Assembly (NCBI RefSeq): GCF_021018805.1
Contig: NC_086247.1
Location: forward strand, 89,574,140 to 89,638,139
DNA from: Prinia subflava
Taxonomy: Eukaryota; Chordata; Aves; Passeriformes; Cisticolidae
Length of the DNA: 64,000 nucleotides
Direction of reading: 5' to 3'
In this document: positions 1 through 13,000 of the stretch, one piece after another
Layout of the letters: the number at the start of each line of letters is the position of its first letter
How positions within the stretch are numbered: the first letter of the stretch is position 1
The notes under the pieces: generated by a model
Seen by the model: only the letters and a program-made list of their open reading frames with translations
Told to the model about the DNA's origin: nothing
Databases searched by the model: none
Program-made: the position numbers and the translations under genes

Positions 1-3000
1 GACAAGTGTATAGAGGAAAACATTGGCTTAAACCATCTATTCATTCCTAATAGAAAAACCATTTTTGAAAAGTGACAATAAATGTAACAAGCTTCTTTCC
101 CTATAATATTTCACTTCTTTTTCATGAATTACAGTCTATTTAAGTTTTTTTATTTCAATGTTTACCACAAACCCTTCAGGATCAAGGAGTATCTTCCTTT
201 TTTTTTTTCTTTTTTCTTTTTTTTCTTTTTTTTGTCTCTGTGGCCACAGGTTTTGAAGGCCAGATCAGATCTTAAAGTATAGTTACAAGATCTCGAGACT
301 TCATATAACGCTGCTATTCACATCTAAATTTTAGGCTCACCAGGAGCAGCATTACACAGACATAAGCATAGAACTCACTATGAGATTATTCTGGATATTC
401 AAAGTGAAACAGAATCACTGACAGCAGAAAGCAGGGACTAACAGGTAACAATGTTATGTTTCCTCATGCCCAGATTTTTCAGTTCTTAGTTTTTCAGTCT
501 TCTGCTCAAAAAAACCCCCAAACCAACCAAGCCACAACTGACCCACAAATTCTTTAGGTGTTCAGATTTTTCTATTCTGGGATGCATACGACAGAGGTGC
601 TGTGACAACAGGACTTGCCAGTAGTGAGACACTTACAGCTTAGGCTTTTGATGACAGAGGGTCTTGTTTCATTGCTGTGTCAGATTGCCACACAGGGCAG
701 TATTTATAGTCTTCTGCAGCACCGATTTCTTGTTACTTTGCTTTCTCTTGTGGGTGGGCAGCTCACTGTACCAGCTGATGAAAGTAAGCAGTTGAATGCC
801 TTGGCAGTTAAATATCCTCTTCCCTAGAAATGAGATTTAGACAAGAGGAAATGTTTTGAACTAGATCAAAAGGAGGTAAGCTCCTAAAAGCTGGTATCAT
901 AATAGTTGAGGTTTAAGGGGAATCTGAAATCCCACCTTAAGCTCTTCAAGTGTAGGTAATGCTGAAAAACCTGCTCAGTCACTCCTGAGTGGGAAATCTT
1001 TCATGGTCAATGGGAGCTAATTGAACACTGGTGTGCTGTAAATCTGCAGAGCTACAGACCTTGTAGCTTTGCTCGGTTTGGATACACCTTCCAGCATCTC
1101 ATTTTCAAGGGTTTTAAACCATTTTTAAAACCAAGGAACCGACGAAGCACTGAAGTTCAGTTCTTTCCTTTGCTCAGGGGATAACTGATCACATCTCCTG
1201 CATCATGCTGAAATGTTCTAATAATAGGAGCTCTTCTAAAGAGTCCTTGGATGAGAGTTGTTGGGCATTAATCAGCAACAAGCTCTTGTCATTGCAAAGT
1301 GGCTAATTATTGTTGGGTCCAGCAGCTACAATCCATGCTATTTAGACATTTGTATCGAGTATTTCTGTTCATGTACAGAGTGAAATTAAATGCAAATGAT
1401 GATTAAAGAAATTCTTATCACTGAAACCATACAGTCACCAAAGAGTGAGAACCTTCCGCCTTTTTGGGGCAAACAGCCAGATACAGAACATGAAACTTGA
1501 GCCAAAAAACATGTGTATGCATTTACATAAATATAATGTAAAACGTTATACATTTAGTGTGGAAAATGGTACAACTTTCTCCCAAATTAATTCAGCCTTT
1601 CACTTTGGAACTGATCTGTCTCATCCATCTAAGGAACTTGAAGGAGAGATTGGGTCTAAAGCCATACACAGTTGACTGAGGCAACTTCTTTCTAATAGAT
1701 GCAACTTCAAGTGGAATAGAGAGAAAACAGAATCCTGATGGCTACAGTTGATAAAAAGGTCATAGCAAATCAGCTGGAGAAAAAAAAGAAGACACTTCTC
1801 CACTTTTATCCTAGGGTACACAGGTTTTTTGTGTGCTTGCCTGTTTTATTAGTACTGTTGTGTTTAAGGGTTGTGCTTAAACACCTTTGTTTGCCTTTTA
1901 CCTTGGCCTTGTTTGAAGGAAGAGTAACAACAGAACACCTTTACTCAGGACTGTGGCACTGGGAAGCCCTACCCGTTGCCTAACTCCTTTCTCTGCCACA
2001 TTCCCTTCTCTTCCCAGGGAGGAAATGCTGTGGTGGCGCTGCTGAAGAGCAGTGGGGCTATGGCTTTGGAGAGTGAGAGTCTTTGGTGGTCAGTGGTGAT
2101 CAGGTAGGTCCTCAGCACGCAGCAAGACCTAGGGAAGAAGGGTTAAACCTAGGAAGTCATCACTGAGTTTTGGGCGGTGGAGCAGGGAATGTTCTCTGTT
2201 CTTCCATTAAACTTTTGGCACAAAAAGATTTTTCAGGGTTATTTCAACCATAAAGACGGAGTGGGTTCTTGTATTCTGGTAATCAGAACATTCCTTGGGG
2301 AGCATTGTTTATGATTTTTAGCTAATAAGAAGAAGATTTTATCATAAGTCAGGGGCCTGTTTATAGGCATCTTCAGAGAGCAGTAGCTACTTCTGGGCCA
2401 TATCTTCACAGCAGTTGGGCCCAGATCACCTCCACAAGGGAAACTGAATCTGCTTTGAATGTTCTTGATAACTGCTGTGCCTGCTAGCATACCCTGTAAT
2501 TGACTGAACCTCACCTCCATTTGTCTGGAAGCTTCCCCATTGTAGAAGGAGCCCCACTGAACAGCACATCAGGAGAGTGCACTAAGGGGGCTCACTGAAT
2601 TGAGCCCCTGAAGCATCCCAAATGGACAAATGTTTGACCTCTAGGAAAGATACGTGAGGCACAGGGTGATGAACATATGGTGCAGTAACACTGAAGGAAC
2701 TCCTGCAGATCCAGATATGCTGATGATTCAGGAAAGTTTAAGAACAAAAATTATTTGTCTGCAAAATAACTATGGCACAGGGTAATCTTAGCAAGTGCCT
2801 AATTCTCTAGCACATGGAAAAGAGTTCTGGTTTTCAAACACAGATTTGAAACTTATTTACTCACCTCTTTATCTTCAAGGGCTCTGTTAAATATTACTTT
2901 TAAGTTCAATGAGGTATTTTTAAAATGGAGATAACCTTAGCAGTGTTAAAAAAAAAAAAAACAAAACCCAAAAGATCAATTTAATAATTGGTAACAAGTA

Positions 3001-3301
3001 GTTATTTTTGATTCTTCCTTGTTCATTCCCCTCAAACCTTTCCCTTTTACAAAGATAATAATTTCAAGATCAAAGTAATATTAAGTGTTTTTACAGTGAC
3101 TTTTAAAGGGCAGACTTCCCCAGCTCCTTGGCAATCAGCATTCACGTCCTTTGTAAACGCCGCAGTCCCGCAGGTTGTCATTGAAAGCTTGCGGAGGCCT
3201 GGCCGCGGCTGTTTCCTGCCACCTGGTGGGTACTTGGAGTCATTACCTGGCGCTTCTAATTCCCACGGGATCTTAGTAACCGATGTGCCGAACAACTCAG
3301 C
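1..3301. other. Intergenic flank, no gene recognised
   Basis: AT-rich DNA downstream of CAP2. Only short open frames (under 100 codons) without recognisable domains are present. Low-complexity tracts: a T-rich stretch at about 197-234 and an A-run at 2947-2961. A CpG-rich patch at about 3140-3301 stands out in composition and is described in the findings. Confidence 0.6.
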
Positions 3302-3645
3302 GAGAATCACAGAGGGCGGGAGGGCTGAGGTGGGCAGCGAGCTCTGCACTCCACCTGGCCCCCTGCCCAAGCAGCGCCTCCCAGAGCCGCTTGCACAGGA
3401 CCGTGTCCATGGCACTCCTGAGTGTCTCCAAGGACGGAGACTCCACTGCCTCTCTGAGCGACCTGTGTTAGTGTTGGTCACCTGCACGTGAAAACGGAGT
3501 TTCCTGACATCCAGAGGGAACCTCCTGTGTTTCAGTGTGTGCCCATTGTCTCTGGTCCTGTCTGGGCACCCCTGGAGAGAGCCAGGCACCCTCCTCTTTG
3601 TACCCTATTCTATTTAAGGAAGTTTGACACCCATTGAAGCTTTTC
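3302..3645 (-). mobile_element. Degraded CR1 LINE 3' fragment
   Basis: Read on the plus strand, it starts with the CR1-type gagaatcacagag motif and continues through gcacaggaccgtgtccatgg, gagactccactgcctctctg and ctcctgtgtttcagtgtgtg, in the order of the antisense CR1 3' region common in birds. It is 5'-truncated and diverged, and has lost the short terminal repeat. Apparent open frames of 131 and 180 codons overlapping it are shadows of this GC-rich repeat. Confidence 0.8.
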
Positions 3646-4836
3646 ATAGGAAAAACGCTCTTTACATTTAGACACATTAAAACCTCACCTTTTCTTTTAC
3701 ATGTATTTTACTGGCAGATTGACAGCAACTGTTTGACCCATGCAGGTTTATAGAAATGAACTGGCTAATTATGCCAGACACATTTTATCCATATCAACAT
3801 ATGAAGCAAATTCACTGTTTTCTGTTTGGTAGTGGCACTGATTTTAGGGCATGACCACAATATTAGTGCAGTGTAACACAGAAATCCAGGGGTATATCTT
3901 GTGTGACAGCATGCAGTAAAAAAAAAAAAAAATCACTGGGACCTTAGGGATGCTCAGCATTTAGCAGTTCATTCCTTACTGGGATCAACCATCAACACAG
4001 ATCAGTCTTGCTGCTCAAAACTTGGTGGCTGCAACTGCTCTTGGTTGAGATGACTCATCAAATCATCATTCTGCAGTTTGTTGGCTATTTCTGTTCTTAA
4101 GAGAAACTTGATTTTTCACAAAATGAGTTTTTAAACCTTTAATTGTACACAAATTCATGTGAAGTAGAAGCAGAACTTTGTTGATTTAGCACTCCTTTGT
4201 AATTTTGAATTTAATGACAGGTTGCAGGGAAAGAACAATCCAACCTATTGGAAATGTATGACAAGTACTTTTTATGATGACCAAACTGAACTGACAAAAG
4301 GTGGTTATAGATTTGTTGTTGTTGTTACATGGTTGACTAAGAGTGCTGGATATAATCTATTTCAGAAGTCTCTCTCCTACTTTTCTGGTGTCCAGTAATG
4401 CATTGAGTTGGTATCCTTTTCTTCAGTTGAAGCAATTGCCTTGGGTTTCTTCATGCAAGGTCTTCTTCCTTTCCTTTTAAACCTCTGCCCTCTGACAAAG
4501 ATGTGAGGCGTGCTCAGACTGTCAGGCACATGTTGGTACTTCACAGGACCTTTTTCTGCTAAGAAACCAGTTAAAGCAATGTGCTTGGGTCTCGCCCATT
4601 GCAGGACCGTGAATGTAAAGGCAAAGGTCTAGCCACAAAGGAGTCTGCCTTCAAATGTTTAAAGAAGAATCAGATCAGCCTTCACAGACTTTGTATTTGA
4701 TGTAACCCTCAGAGAACTGTAAGAAGTTGCCTGTGCAGTGATTCAAGGCTGCCTTGCTGCTTTCTGTTTATCATCAAGATTTGATACTTGGTTTGTGTCT
4801 TAACTCCAAAGCAGTAAGTGGCATCCTGCTGCTGCA
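3646..4836. other. Intergenic, nothing recognised
   Basis: No coding exon, RNA gene or repeat that I recognise. There is one A-run near 3919-3932. Confidence 0.5.
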
Positions 4837-5396
4837 TAATGCCTTGTCCCCTCTCTGATGCTGTATGAAAGAAAGAGGCAGTATCTCAGGCCAGAACGCT
4901 CCAGAACGAGATCATTTTGTGGAACACATTACGATTATGATCTAAAGATTCAACAACCCTTCAACAATCCTTTTATCACGACAAATATGCGATGCCCATT
5001 TTTGACAGACGAGGCACATCCAAGTGATATACGAAGTGGACCACCTGTGATTGAAGCCAGAGAAACAACAGGAAAAGCTAAAAATAGAAGGCAAACCTTA
5101 CCAACTTGCACTACATCATGATCATCTCCCTAGACATAATCCATGGAAGATACAGGTGTACCTAGAAGTGAGAATCAAGAAAAGCTCAATTTGCTGGCTG
5201 TCACCAGAGTTATGTGCATGACAGTTCAGATTTATCTGCTGGCATGCAGAATACCCTCCACTCACAGGTAGATTATGGCAGCAAAAGTGGTAATATTGTA
5301 GTGAAATGGGACGAGGAGCTACTTTTTCCCACTCCAGCTTTTGAAACAGGGTTTAAAGAAGAGAAAGCCTATAGGACAAACAGTGCAACAGAGTAA
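4837..5396 (+). other. Three overlapping open frames of unknown origin
   Basis: Frame A is open at 4837-5121 (ATG at 4858), frame B from about 5054 to 5221, and frame C ends with a stop near 5396. Each overlaps the next by tens of bases. The implied peptides have balanced, protein-like composition (for example DEAHPSDIRSGPPVIEA in A, PYQLALHHDHLPRHNPW in B, GNIVVKWDEELLFPTPAF in C). I recognise none of them. It could be a decayed exon or pseudogene with two frameshifts, or chance. No ribosome, splice or homology evidence is available. Confidence 0.2.
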
Positions 5397-5433
5397 GCTC
5401 TGAACAACCTTGTTTTTAAACAAGTACATTTTC

Positions 5434-6943
5434 CTTTTTATTTCATAAGAAGTTTACTGTTGAAAAAATGATATATATTAAAGCAAACACATTATACACA
5501 TAGGTTAAACATCAGATAGCAAAACTGTAAGGAATGAGCACTACTGGTTGTGTTGTGCAGGGTTTACAATCAAAGATATACTTAAAAACCCTTAAGAGTT
5601 AATGTACTTTCAAGGTAAGTTAGGCACAAAATTTAGCTTGTAACTAGCTCTGCAAGCATCTCGCTGTGATTTCACCGATACGAAGTATTACAAGTGATCA
5701 ACAACATAAGCTGACTTTTCAAATTTTTTAAGTTTTATTCGTACTATGTGCTGAAACAGTACAAATGTATACAAGACTCCACCTTTGTTAAAAAAAGCAT
5801 AGGGACTGTAAAGTAGAGTCAAAGGGCTGAACAGGAAATTACCCCTTTATTTGGGCTCTGAATTAGTATGGCATAAATCTATGGCTTTGCTTTGTGGACA
5901 TATTTGAAAATAAGTTCTACAAATGTGGGGAAAAAAAAAAACCCAGGATGACACTTCTAATGAACAGGACGAGCTACAATACAAATATTTTAAAGGAACT
6001 TTATTAGTAAGGAAAACTAGCTGGTATCAGATGTGTCTGTCCTCCTTGATTTTCTGTGTAAGATGCAAGATAAAAATGTAAATTTTAAAAAGTGAGAGAT
6101 GGTGTCACAAAAAAACCCCCAAAAACCCAAAAAAACAAACCAAAACAAAAACCCCAAACAAAACCAAAACAAACAAAAATTTCAAGGAGCAAAAAACCTT
6201 CAAGTAGTTTTCTGCAAGGTTTTAGCATTGGTGAGGCCCTAGCTTAGAAAGAATTACTAATTTGCAAGAAATGAGAGGGCAACAGCAAGTCTGTGGACCA
6301 TAATAAAATCTTACTTCACAGAAAACTGGGAGATCTTCTAAATAATACACATTAGAAATGTTTTTGATTTGACTACCAGATTTTTTTTTAAATTTTCAGT
6401 TAGCAAAATGTATTGCTGTGGTGAAAGTTGTCCTTTTTTGTTTGTTTGAAACAGAACATAATTGCCACAGAACTGCAAGAAACTGCATACTTTCTACAGG
6501 TACATTTTTACTGCATCATACAGGAATTGCTTAACAGGTAAAAATAAACACCTTTAAGTCTTAACACTGTTTTTGATTAGCAGAAACACAAAAAGGAATG
6601 CACTGAAGCAATATGATAAAAAAAATGTAATGTGCAGTATGTTGGCTTAATGTATAGAGTATTTCAAACCAATGGTGTGGCTGGAGGGTGGGGGCTTAAC
6701 CTATTACATTCCCATTCAGAATTAAAATTATATGTGAAGGCAAACTGTGTGGAGATGTGACCAGGACCGGGATGGCTAACAAAAGGCTGCCAGATGTGTT
6801 ACTGTTCCTAGCATGCAGAGCTAATGCTTGAAGGCCTATGACAGCAGCATGAACTCCTGCTACTCCTAGTTCTTTACGTTACTGCTTTGCGTGTGCTGGC
6901 CGCAGTCTGGCCGCGGTCAGCAGTGCTCTGTGGCGTGAGGAAG
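5434..6943 (-). other. CAP2: Probable CAP2 3' untranslated region
   Basis: This is AT-rich non-coding sequence following the CAP2 stop in gene direction. Minus-strand AATAAA hexamers occur near 6000-6005, 5732-5737 and 5434-5439. The last would give a 3' UTR of about 1.5 kb, a plausible length for this gene. The end point is inferred; no transcript evidence is available. It contains an A/C-rich low-complexity stretch at 6108-6180. Confidence 0.45.
6108..6180. repeat. A/C-rich low-complexity tract
   Basis: Runs of A interrupted by short C runs (aaaaacccc and aaaacaaacc types). It lies within the probable CAP2 3' UTR, where the transcript would be U/G-rich. Confidence 0.8.
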
Positions 6944-7027
6944 TCAACCCACAATCTCTGCAGGTTCAGTGACCAACTTAGATCCATCCCACGCTGTCTT
7001 GAACTGTTCAGGAACCGGAAATTCTTT
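6944..7027 (-). CDS. CAP2: CAP2 terminal coding exon with stop
   Basis: The coding part is 84 bp: [20 protein letters not shown], then EPAEIVG and TGA (6944-6946). The acceptor is cctaccag. This is the C-terminal CARP strand used in dimerisation. The EIVG ending differs slightly from the EIMA/EIAG endings I recall in other CAPs, which is normal variation. Confidence 0.95.
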   Translation of the reverse strand, partial: KEFPVPEQFKTAWDGSKLVTEPAEIVG

Positions 7028-10000
7028 CTGGTAGGAAACAAAAGCAACAGTGACACTTAAACAAACAGGGGATATCTCATGAAAACCGGCGGAATACTAT
7101 TAGTTCTACATGACTGCAAAAGCATTGATAGCTCAGACATGCCAGGATCAGAGAGAAGCCTTCTTCATTACCCTAGGAAGCTATTTTACAATGCCACACA
7201 GGAAAAAGCCTGATTGCTCCCCACTTTCGAATAGCCTTGGTATGGTACTACTTTGCAATAATCCCTCTCACACCATTATCTGCATCAACTAAGTAAATAA
7301 GCCTCATGTTAGAAACTACTTCAGATTCCATCACTGTCTGGGTTGGAAGACAGTAGAGAGGATTTGGATATGGAGATTAAGCCAATAGTCTAATTTTAAG
7401 GACAAAAGCAATACTGTAATATGGAAGAATAAAATAAAATTAAAAAGCCCAATAATTTTAAGTGTGATACACTTCAAAATAGCATCCTTTGTGGGGTGCA
7501 CAAAATGAAGGAGAACATCAAATAAAGTGCCCTTGCATTCTACAAATTTACTGAAATGATGGGAGATGTTGTTGAGTATTTCTCTGTACCCAGTAAACAA
7601 AAAATTACATGAAGAGAAGGACTTTTTGTTCAGACCTGAAAAGAGGTGTTTTGACAGCCAGTAATTTTGGTGATTTTGTGGCAAGACTGACCAAAAGGAC
7701 TCTTTTTAAAAAAGAAATGGGTGAATAAGCACCCACTAAAAATTGTTGCCTTTTTGCTTGTCTAAAGCTGGGCATCCAGCAGTCACATTTGGAAATGTGA
7801 AGCACAAAAGTTCTCATTACACATTTTATTTCATAAAGCCTAAACCCCTGTCCTAATTCCAGCCCAAAAGACTAACAAGAAATTTAAGTTCTGGCTATGG
7901 CCATGCGCTGCAATTTCAACTCTTCTCTGTTGAGGACCCCAGGGAACTATTATGAGCACACTTTGCCTGCTTGTGCGTGAAGTGTCAGAGCATGACTTCA
8001 CTAGAAATGCCACTGGGCACAGTATGAAAATTGTACTAGAACAGGAAAGGAACTGGGAAAATGCACCAGTTTAAGTGGGTTTTAAGGACATATGTTGAAA
8101 ATAGTACAAAGTACTACAGCTACTACCCATGTATCAATAGCTACAGAAAAAACAAGAATGTTATACTCTATTATTTCACCTGTAGTAGTATTGTATTTAT
8201 CTTAGTTTTAGACTCATCATCTTCAGACTTAAGTGCTCTTCTGTGAAGTTAAGTTCTTTAGGAGATTATGCTTAGATACAAAAAAAGATCAAATGGACAG
8301 GACATGAAGCCATTATCCATCAGAATGGAAAGAGAGGACATAATTTCTGATCTCTGAAATTACTTTGTGCCCCAGAAAAGAAGGAATTCTTTCTCCTGAG
8401 ATACAGGGACATAGAGATTAAACTGTTTTGGATGATTTTTTGGTCACATGTGTGTTACATCAGTTTCTTTCCTAGCAGCCTTAGTGCTCTTAACTGCCAA
8501 GACTAGTATAGAACTGAAAGGGAATTAAAAAAAATATCTCACTCACATAATCACCATCTTGGGGGATGAGGATGTTCATCTCGGATGACTTGGCACTCAC
8601 AATCTCACAATCCAATGACTCCTCACTGAGGTAGATGTGGCAGCCTTCTGTTTTGTTAATAGAAATGGTTGGCACTTTCCCCATCACCTGCAAAATAAAA
8701 TCTACTTAACATCAAATCTTAAAATGCAAGCAGAGATACTGTTAATAAAATCCTCACTGCCTTCTACGTCTAATTTTGACCACCAGCATCTGACCTATGT
8801 GTCACCTGTCTGTGTCATGCTTTGATTGATTTGTTGGACACTGAAAATTCTTGGTAACAAAGACCAAACACAACAGCAAACCTGTAATATCCAGCAAGCT
8901 TTTAATGCATAGTTTGATGACAGTACTTCTCTGATTTTCTCTAATTTCAGTGATATTTTTGTGCTGATATTTAGGCAGTGTTGACCTTGTACATCAGTGA
9001 GAATTGGCTAAAAAGTCAAACATGTCAATTCCAACCCAGTAAGGGCAAAGGAAAGATCCTGGCATAAAGTAGTACACAACAAGGGATTTGTAATACACTC
9101 TGAGGACTTCAAAGCTCTTGCAGCATGCAACAGGAAAGGGTTTTTATCCCCTTCAGGCAAGCTACAGTTCTAAATAAGTGCTAAGATCAATTTAATTAAA
9201 TCTCTAAAACTATTTTGTATGTCTCTTTAAAAGCAAGCACAAGATTCACTTGAGGCCAGGAAGGCAAATCTCTTTTTTACAATTTTACAGATTGGAAGAT
9301 TTCTTTATGGCTAACAGTCAGACTCACTGGTTGTCAGTAAAAATTCCTGCCCTCTCTAGCAAGGACGGCAATATATTCTGGACATCAAAACAGCAGAGAT
9401 TATCCCAAGCCATAGAACAGTGACAGCAAGTGACAGAGATGTACTTGTTAATGAAATGTCTCACATCACTTAATTAAAGAATATCTTTCAACTTCTTTTC
9501 CTGAAATGTGGCAGTAAACCCAGTGGTCTGTCCTCTTGCATCCCACCCTTATCCAGATGTCTGAGCTATGCAGTGGATCAGTGCATCTTAAAGTTCCTTT
9601 TTCTTAAATGGGTTCTTATGCAATGGAGAACAGAAGGAAGGGTTGTTTAAACAATTTTGCAAATATCTTGCAAGGAAAAAAAAAACCCACTGAGATGAAG
9701 GAGAGACAAGCAATGTGGCACTGAAATCACTACAGCAGAATCTGTAGGATTAATTTACTGAAATCCATTACATTAACATATTATGTGTTTGGACATTATG
9801 AACTCAGGTCTCCAAATTACTGAAAAAACGGAGTGCTGAGCACTTGGCACACGCCAGCCCTGTGGGAGCTGCCTGATTCGAGCAGCTACAGCATATAAAC
9901 AGACCCTGCCTTCTTAAGTGGATCTCCAGTCTGCTCTGTGACATGCATAGAAGCCTCATGCAATATTCATAGAACATGATTAATTTTGATTCTAAGAATT

Positions 10001-13000
10001 TTGATTCTTATAAAAGGTATTTCCACTTTATTTGAGTGTTAGCAAGCTGTGGTTTTGCTATTCATTACATACAAATGTTTAGGTTTTCATGAATAGTTTA
10101 AGAGGTAATGATTAAAAATAATTATTTTAAAACTGCTCAAATAAGTGTCTGGGATCCTTAACTAACTGCCTCTGCTGTAAAAAGACATGCAGTGATCATG
10201 AATAAAACTGATTGTTACAGTCCAGAAGATAATGCACAGTTGGTAGCAATGTCAGTCACTTGCACAAGGTTCAAAATATAAAAAACCCATCTTGCTCCAA
10301 TTCCCTGTGGTGGCTGTGACCATTATTTCTGAAGTATGGAGCAGGACTGCCTATATTAATGTCATACAGCAGGCACAGCTTCATAAGCAAAAGACCTCAC
10401 TTTGAAGAGTGGCAGTTTAATGTAATAATTAACATTTCTCTTCCACTTAAAATAATACGTCCTGGAGACCCTTCTTGAGATTACATTGTGTGTGTCAGAC
10501 ACAACCCAGTATTAGAACAGGTAGTCAGACCTCTTTGAAATGGGATGACTGAAGTGCTTTAAATGTCAGGCAGACTCTGTATTTTGAGCAGGACATGTGT
10601 CCCTAGTAGAGAGGGAAATGTGTAGATTAAAAATACCTGTATTTTCTTTTCATGAGAATCACAAGGAAGATGATCTCTAAATAAGCTTTTTGAAGGCAAA
10701 TAAGTACATTACTTAGTTATTTAAAGTGTCACATCACTGGCCAGGGAGATGGTTTGAAATCCCAGCACCTACTTTTACTTCATAGCATTTAGTTGTCCTT
10801 TGACAGTCTTTTTGAACATTTCCATTGAGAGGATAAGAAAAGAAAAAAATCTTGTGCACTTAGAAATAAATTAGCTAACTGCTAGAATTTCTTATGTGCT
10901 TTTTCAGGTGCTAGGATTTGCTTAGCATGAAAGCAAGTGTACAGATTTCTCAGCTTCACCAGAACCAGAAGACACTGGGCTACGGGAGGTTTGTTCAGTG
11001 ATAGTAAATAGTTTTCACAAGCATTTTCTAAAAACATCAGCAGAATTTAGTACATATAAAGATCCATTTGGATACTGCTTACTTTTGTTGGGCTCTGTGA
11101 GTTTTAAAAATCTCTTGTAACTTCATATTGGGCATTTTTGCCCCCTCTTGTTCTAGGTCTGTCTCCATCTCTCAATTAGGTATTTACCTGAATCTGAATA
11201 TCCCTGGAGTTGATCACTTCCACGATTCCCACAACATTGTCAAACACAAGGCCAAACTTTTTGCAGTTGTCTAAAATAAAAGCAATCATAAATAAGAAAG
11301 GCAAGACAAAAGCAAATACATGCACACCTGCTACATTAACTACAAAAATTCCCAGTCTTGCACTGCATAGCTGAATGACTTTATTCTTGTGATCAATCAT
11401 TAAAGTGAATGGAATGATTCACATGCATTATTAATCACATAAGTCAGTTTTTTCAGATTGTCACTTAAAGCCCAGCTGAGCTATCCACTCACCAATAGTA
11501 ATTGAGTTGATTTTTCCTTTTATCTGAAGTGTAGATTTGTTACACTTAAAAATGTAGGCCACTTGCTTGAGTTCAGTGTTGTTAATGACCAGGTCATTCT
11601 TATCCTCTTGATATTCCTGTTTCAAAAGAAAGTTTATTTAATTGGTTGTCTTTACTATCAGTCTCTAGCTAACAGTCAGACAGAGTACAGTACAGTACAA
11701 TTTATCCTCGAGTCATTGCATCTTCAGTTTCAACAGAGCAATATCCTTCCTGTGGCTTAACATCCTAATCTGCTTGGTGACCAGATACCTCACCTAACTG
11801 ACCCTTAGATGACACTGCATCTTTCAGAGCTGCAGAGCTGAAGAAGTTAGCACGGACAGTGATAAAATCCATTAATTTTGCAGTGAAGATGTTATGCTCA
11901 CAGCAATTTAAAAAGGCACTCACAAAGCTGTTGTTTGGCTCCCATCGGATTCAGACTGAAGAACAGAGCAAGCTTTCCTTCTCCAAGTGTTGTATAATGT
12001 TTGATACAGCATATTGTGAACACATACAGGCACTACCATATACAATAAAGGAGTAATAGGCAAAGAAGCTTCCTTTCATTAGGCTTAAAAGAACAATTAC
12101 ACTCCATGGATATCCAGGAAAAGCAAGGGATCCACAAGCCAAGTTCCAAGCAGTAGAACCATAAGGCAACAGAACACAGGCAAACGCTGACTGCACCTTA
12201 TGCAAACTGGACTCCACTGTAATGTACACTGACTGTGTATATAAGCTTCTGCATGACCAAACTGCATATTCTTTCTGCTCCCTCTTAAGCAACACAGTTG
12301 TTAGAATTCTGGAAACTTAGATTTTAAGACTTTGGTATATAGTAATAGATGTGGGGCAAGATGGAGACTTTAGGGTGAAGGCTACTTGTTCTTTTTTTCA
12401 CCTTCTTCTTCATGGGTTTGGTTGGTTTTCTGTAATTGGTAGATAGAATCCGCATTGTGGACTTCAAGTAGTTAGTTATTGGGTTTAAAGTAAAAACTAA
12501 TTTAGGTGGCATTTCGTAATTGGACGGATTGTCCTTGAAAAGACCTTGTAAAGATAGAGAAGTACTCCATTTTACCTGCATCCTTAACTTCCTAGTTAGA
12601 GCTCATGGCTCATGAGGCTGTAACACAGACAAGGAATACTAAACACCAAGTCCAAACACGAAACTGTGACTCCTGTGTATTAATCCCGACCTTGGCAGAA
12701 AAAGAAGCCAGAACCATCACACACAGTCACATCAATTTTCATTCATAGATTCTTTGGTATATGCCTACATAAATTAACACCCAAACTTTAAACAAATCTT
12801 CTTTTTCCATCTGTAGTTTGGGCAAAAGGAAAACACTCCTCTACTTTTAGGCATGGAAGACATGCTTGCATGGAATGGCGATGAAAAATAAGCGTGTAAT
12901 TCCACTGGTTAGGGAAACTGGAGAGAGTGGTCTGTGATGACTGTTCTCTCTCTTTTACAGGAATGGCCTGCAAAAACGGATTTTAATTGGTGTTCTCTAC

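Noticed and set aside
3047..3589. Open frames of 180 (minus) and 131 (plus) codons
   Set aside because: They overlap a degraded CR1 fragment and a CpG-rich patch and match no protein; compositional artefacts.
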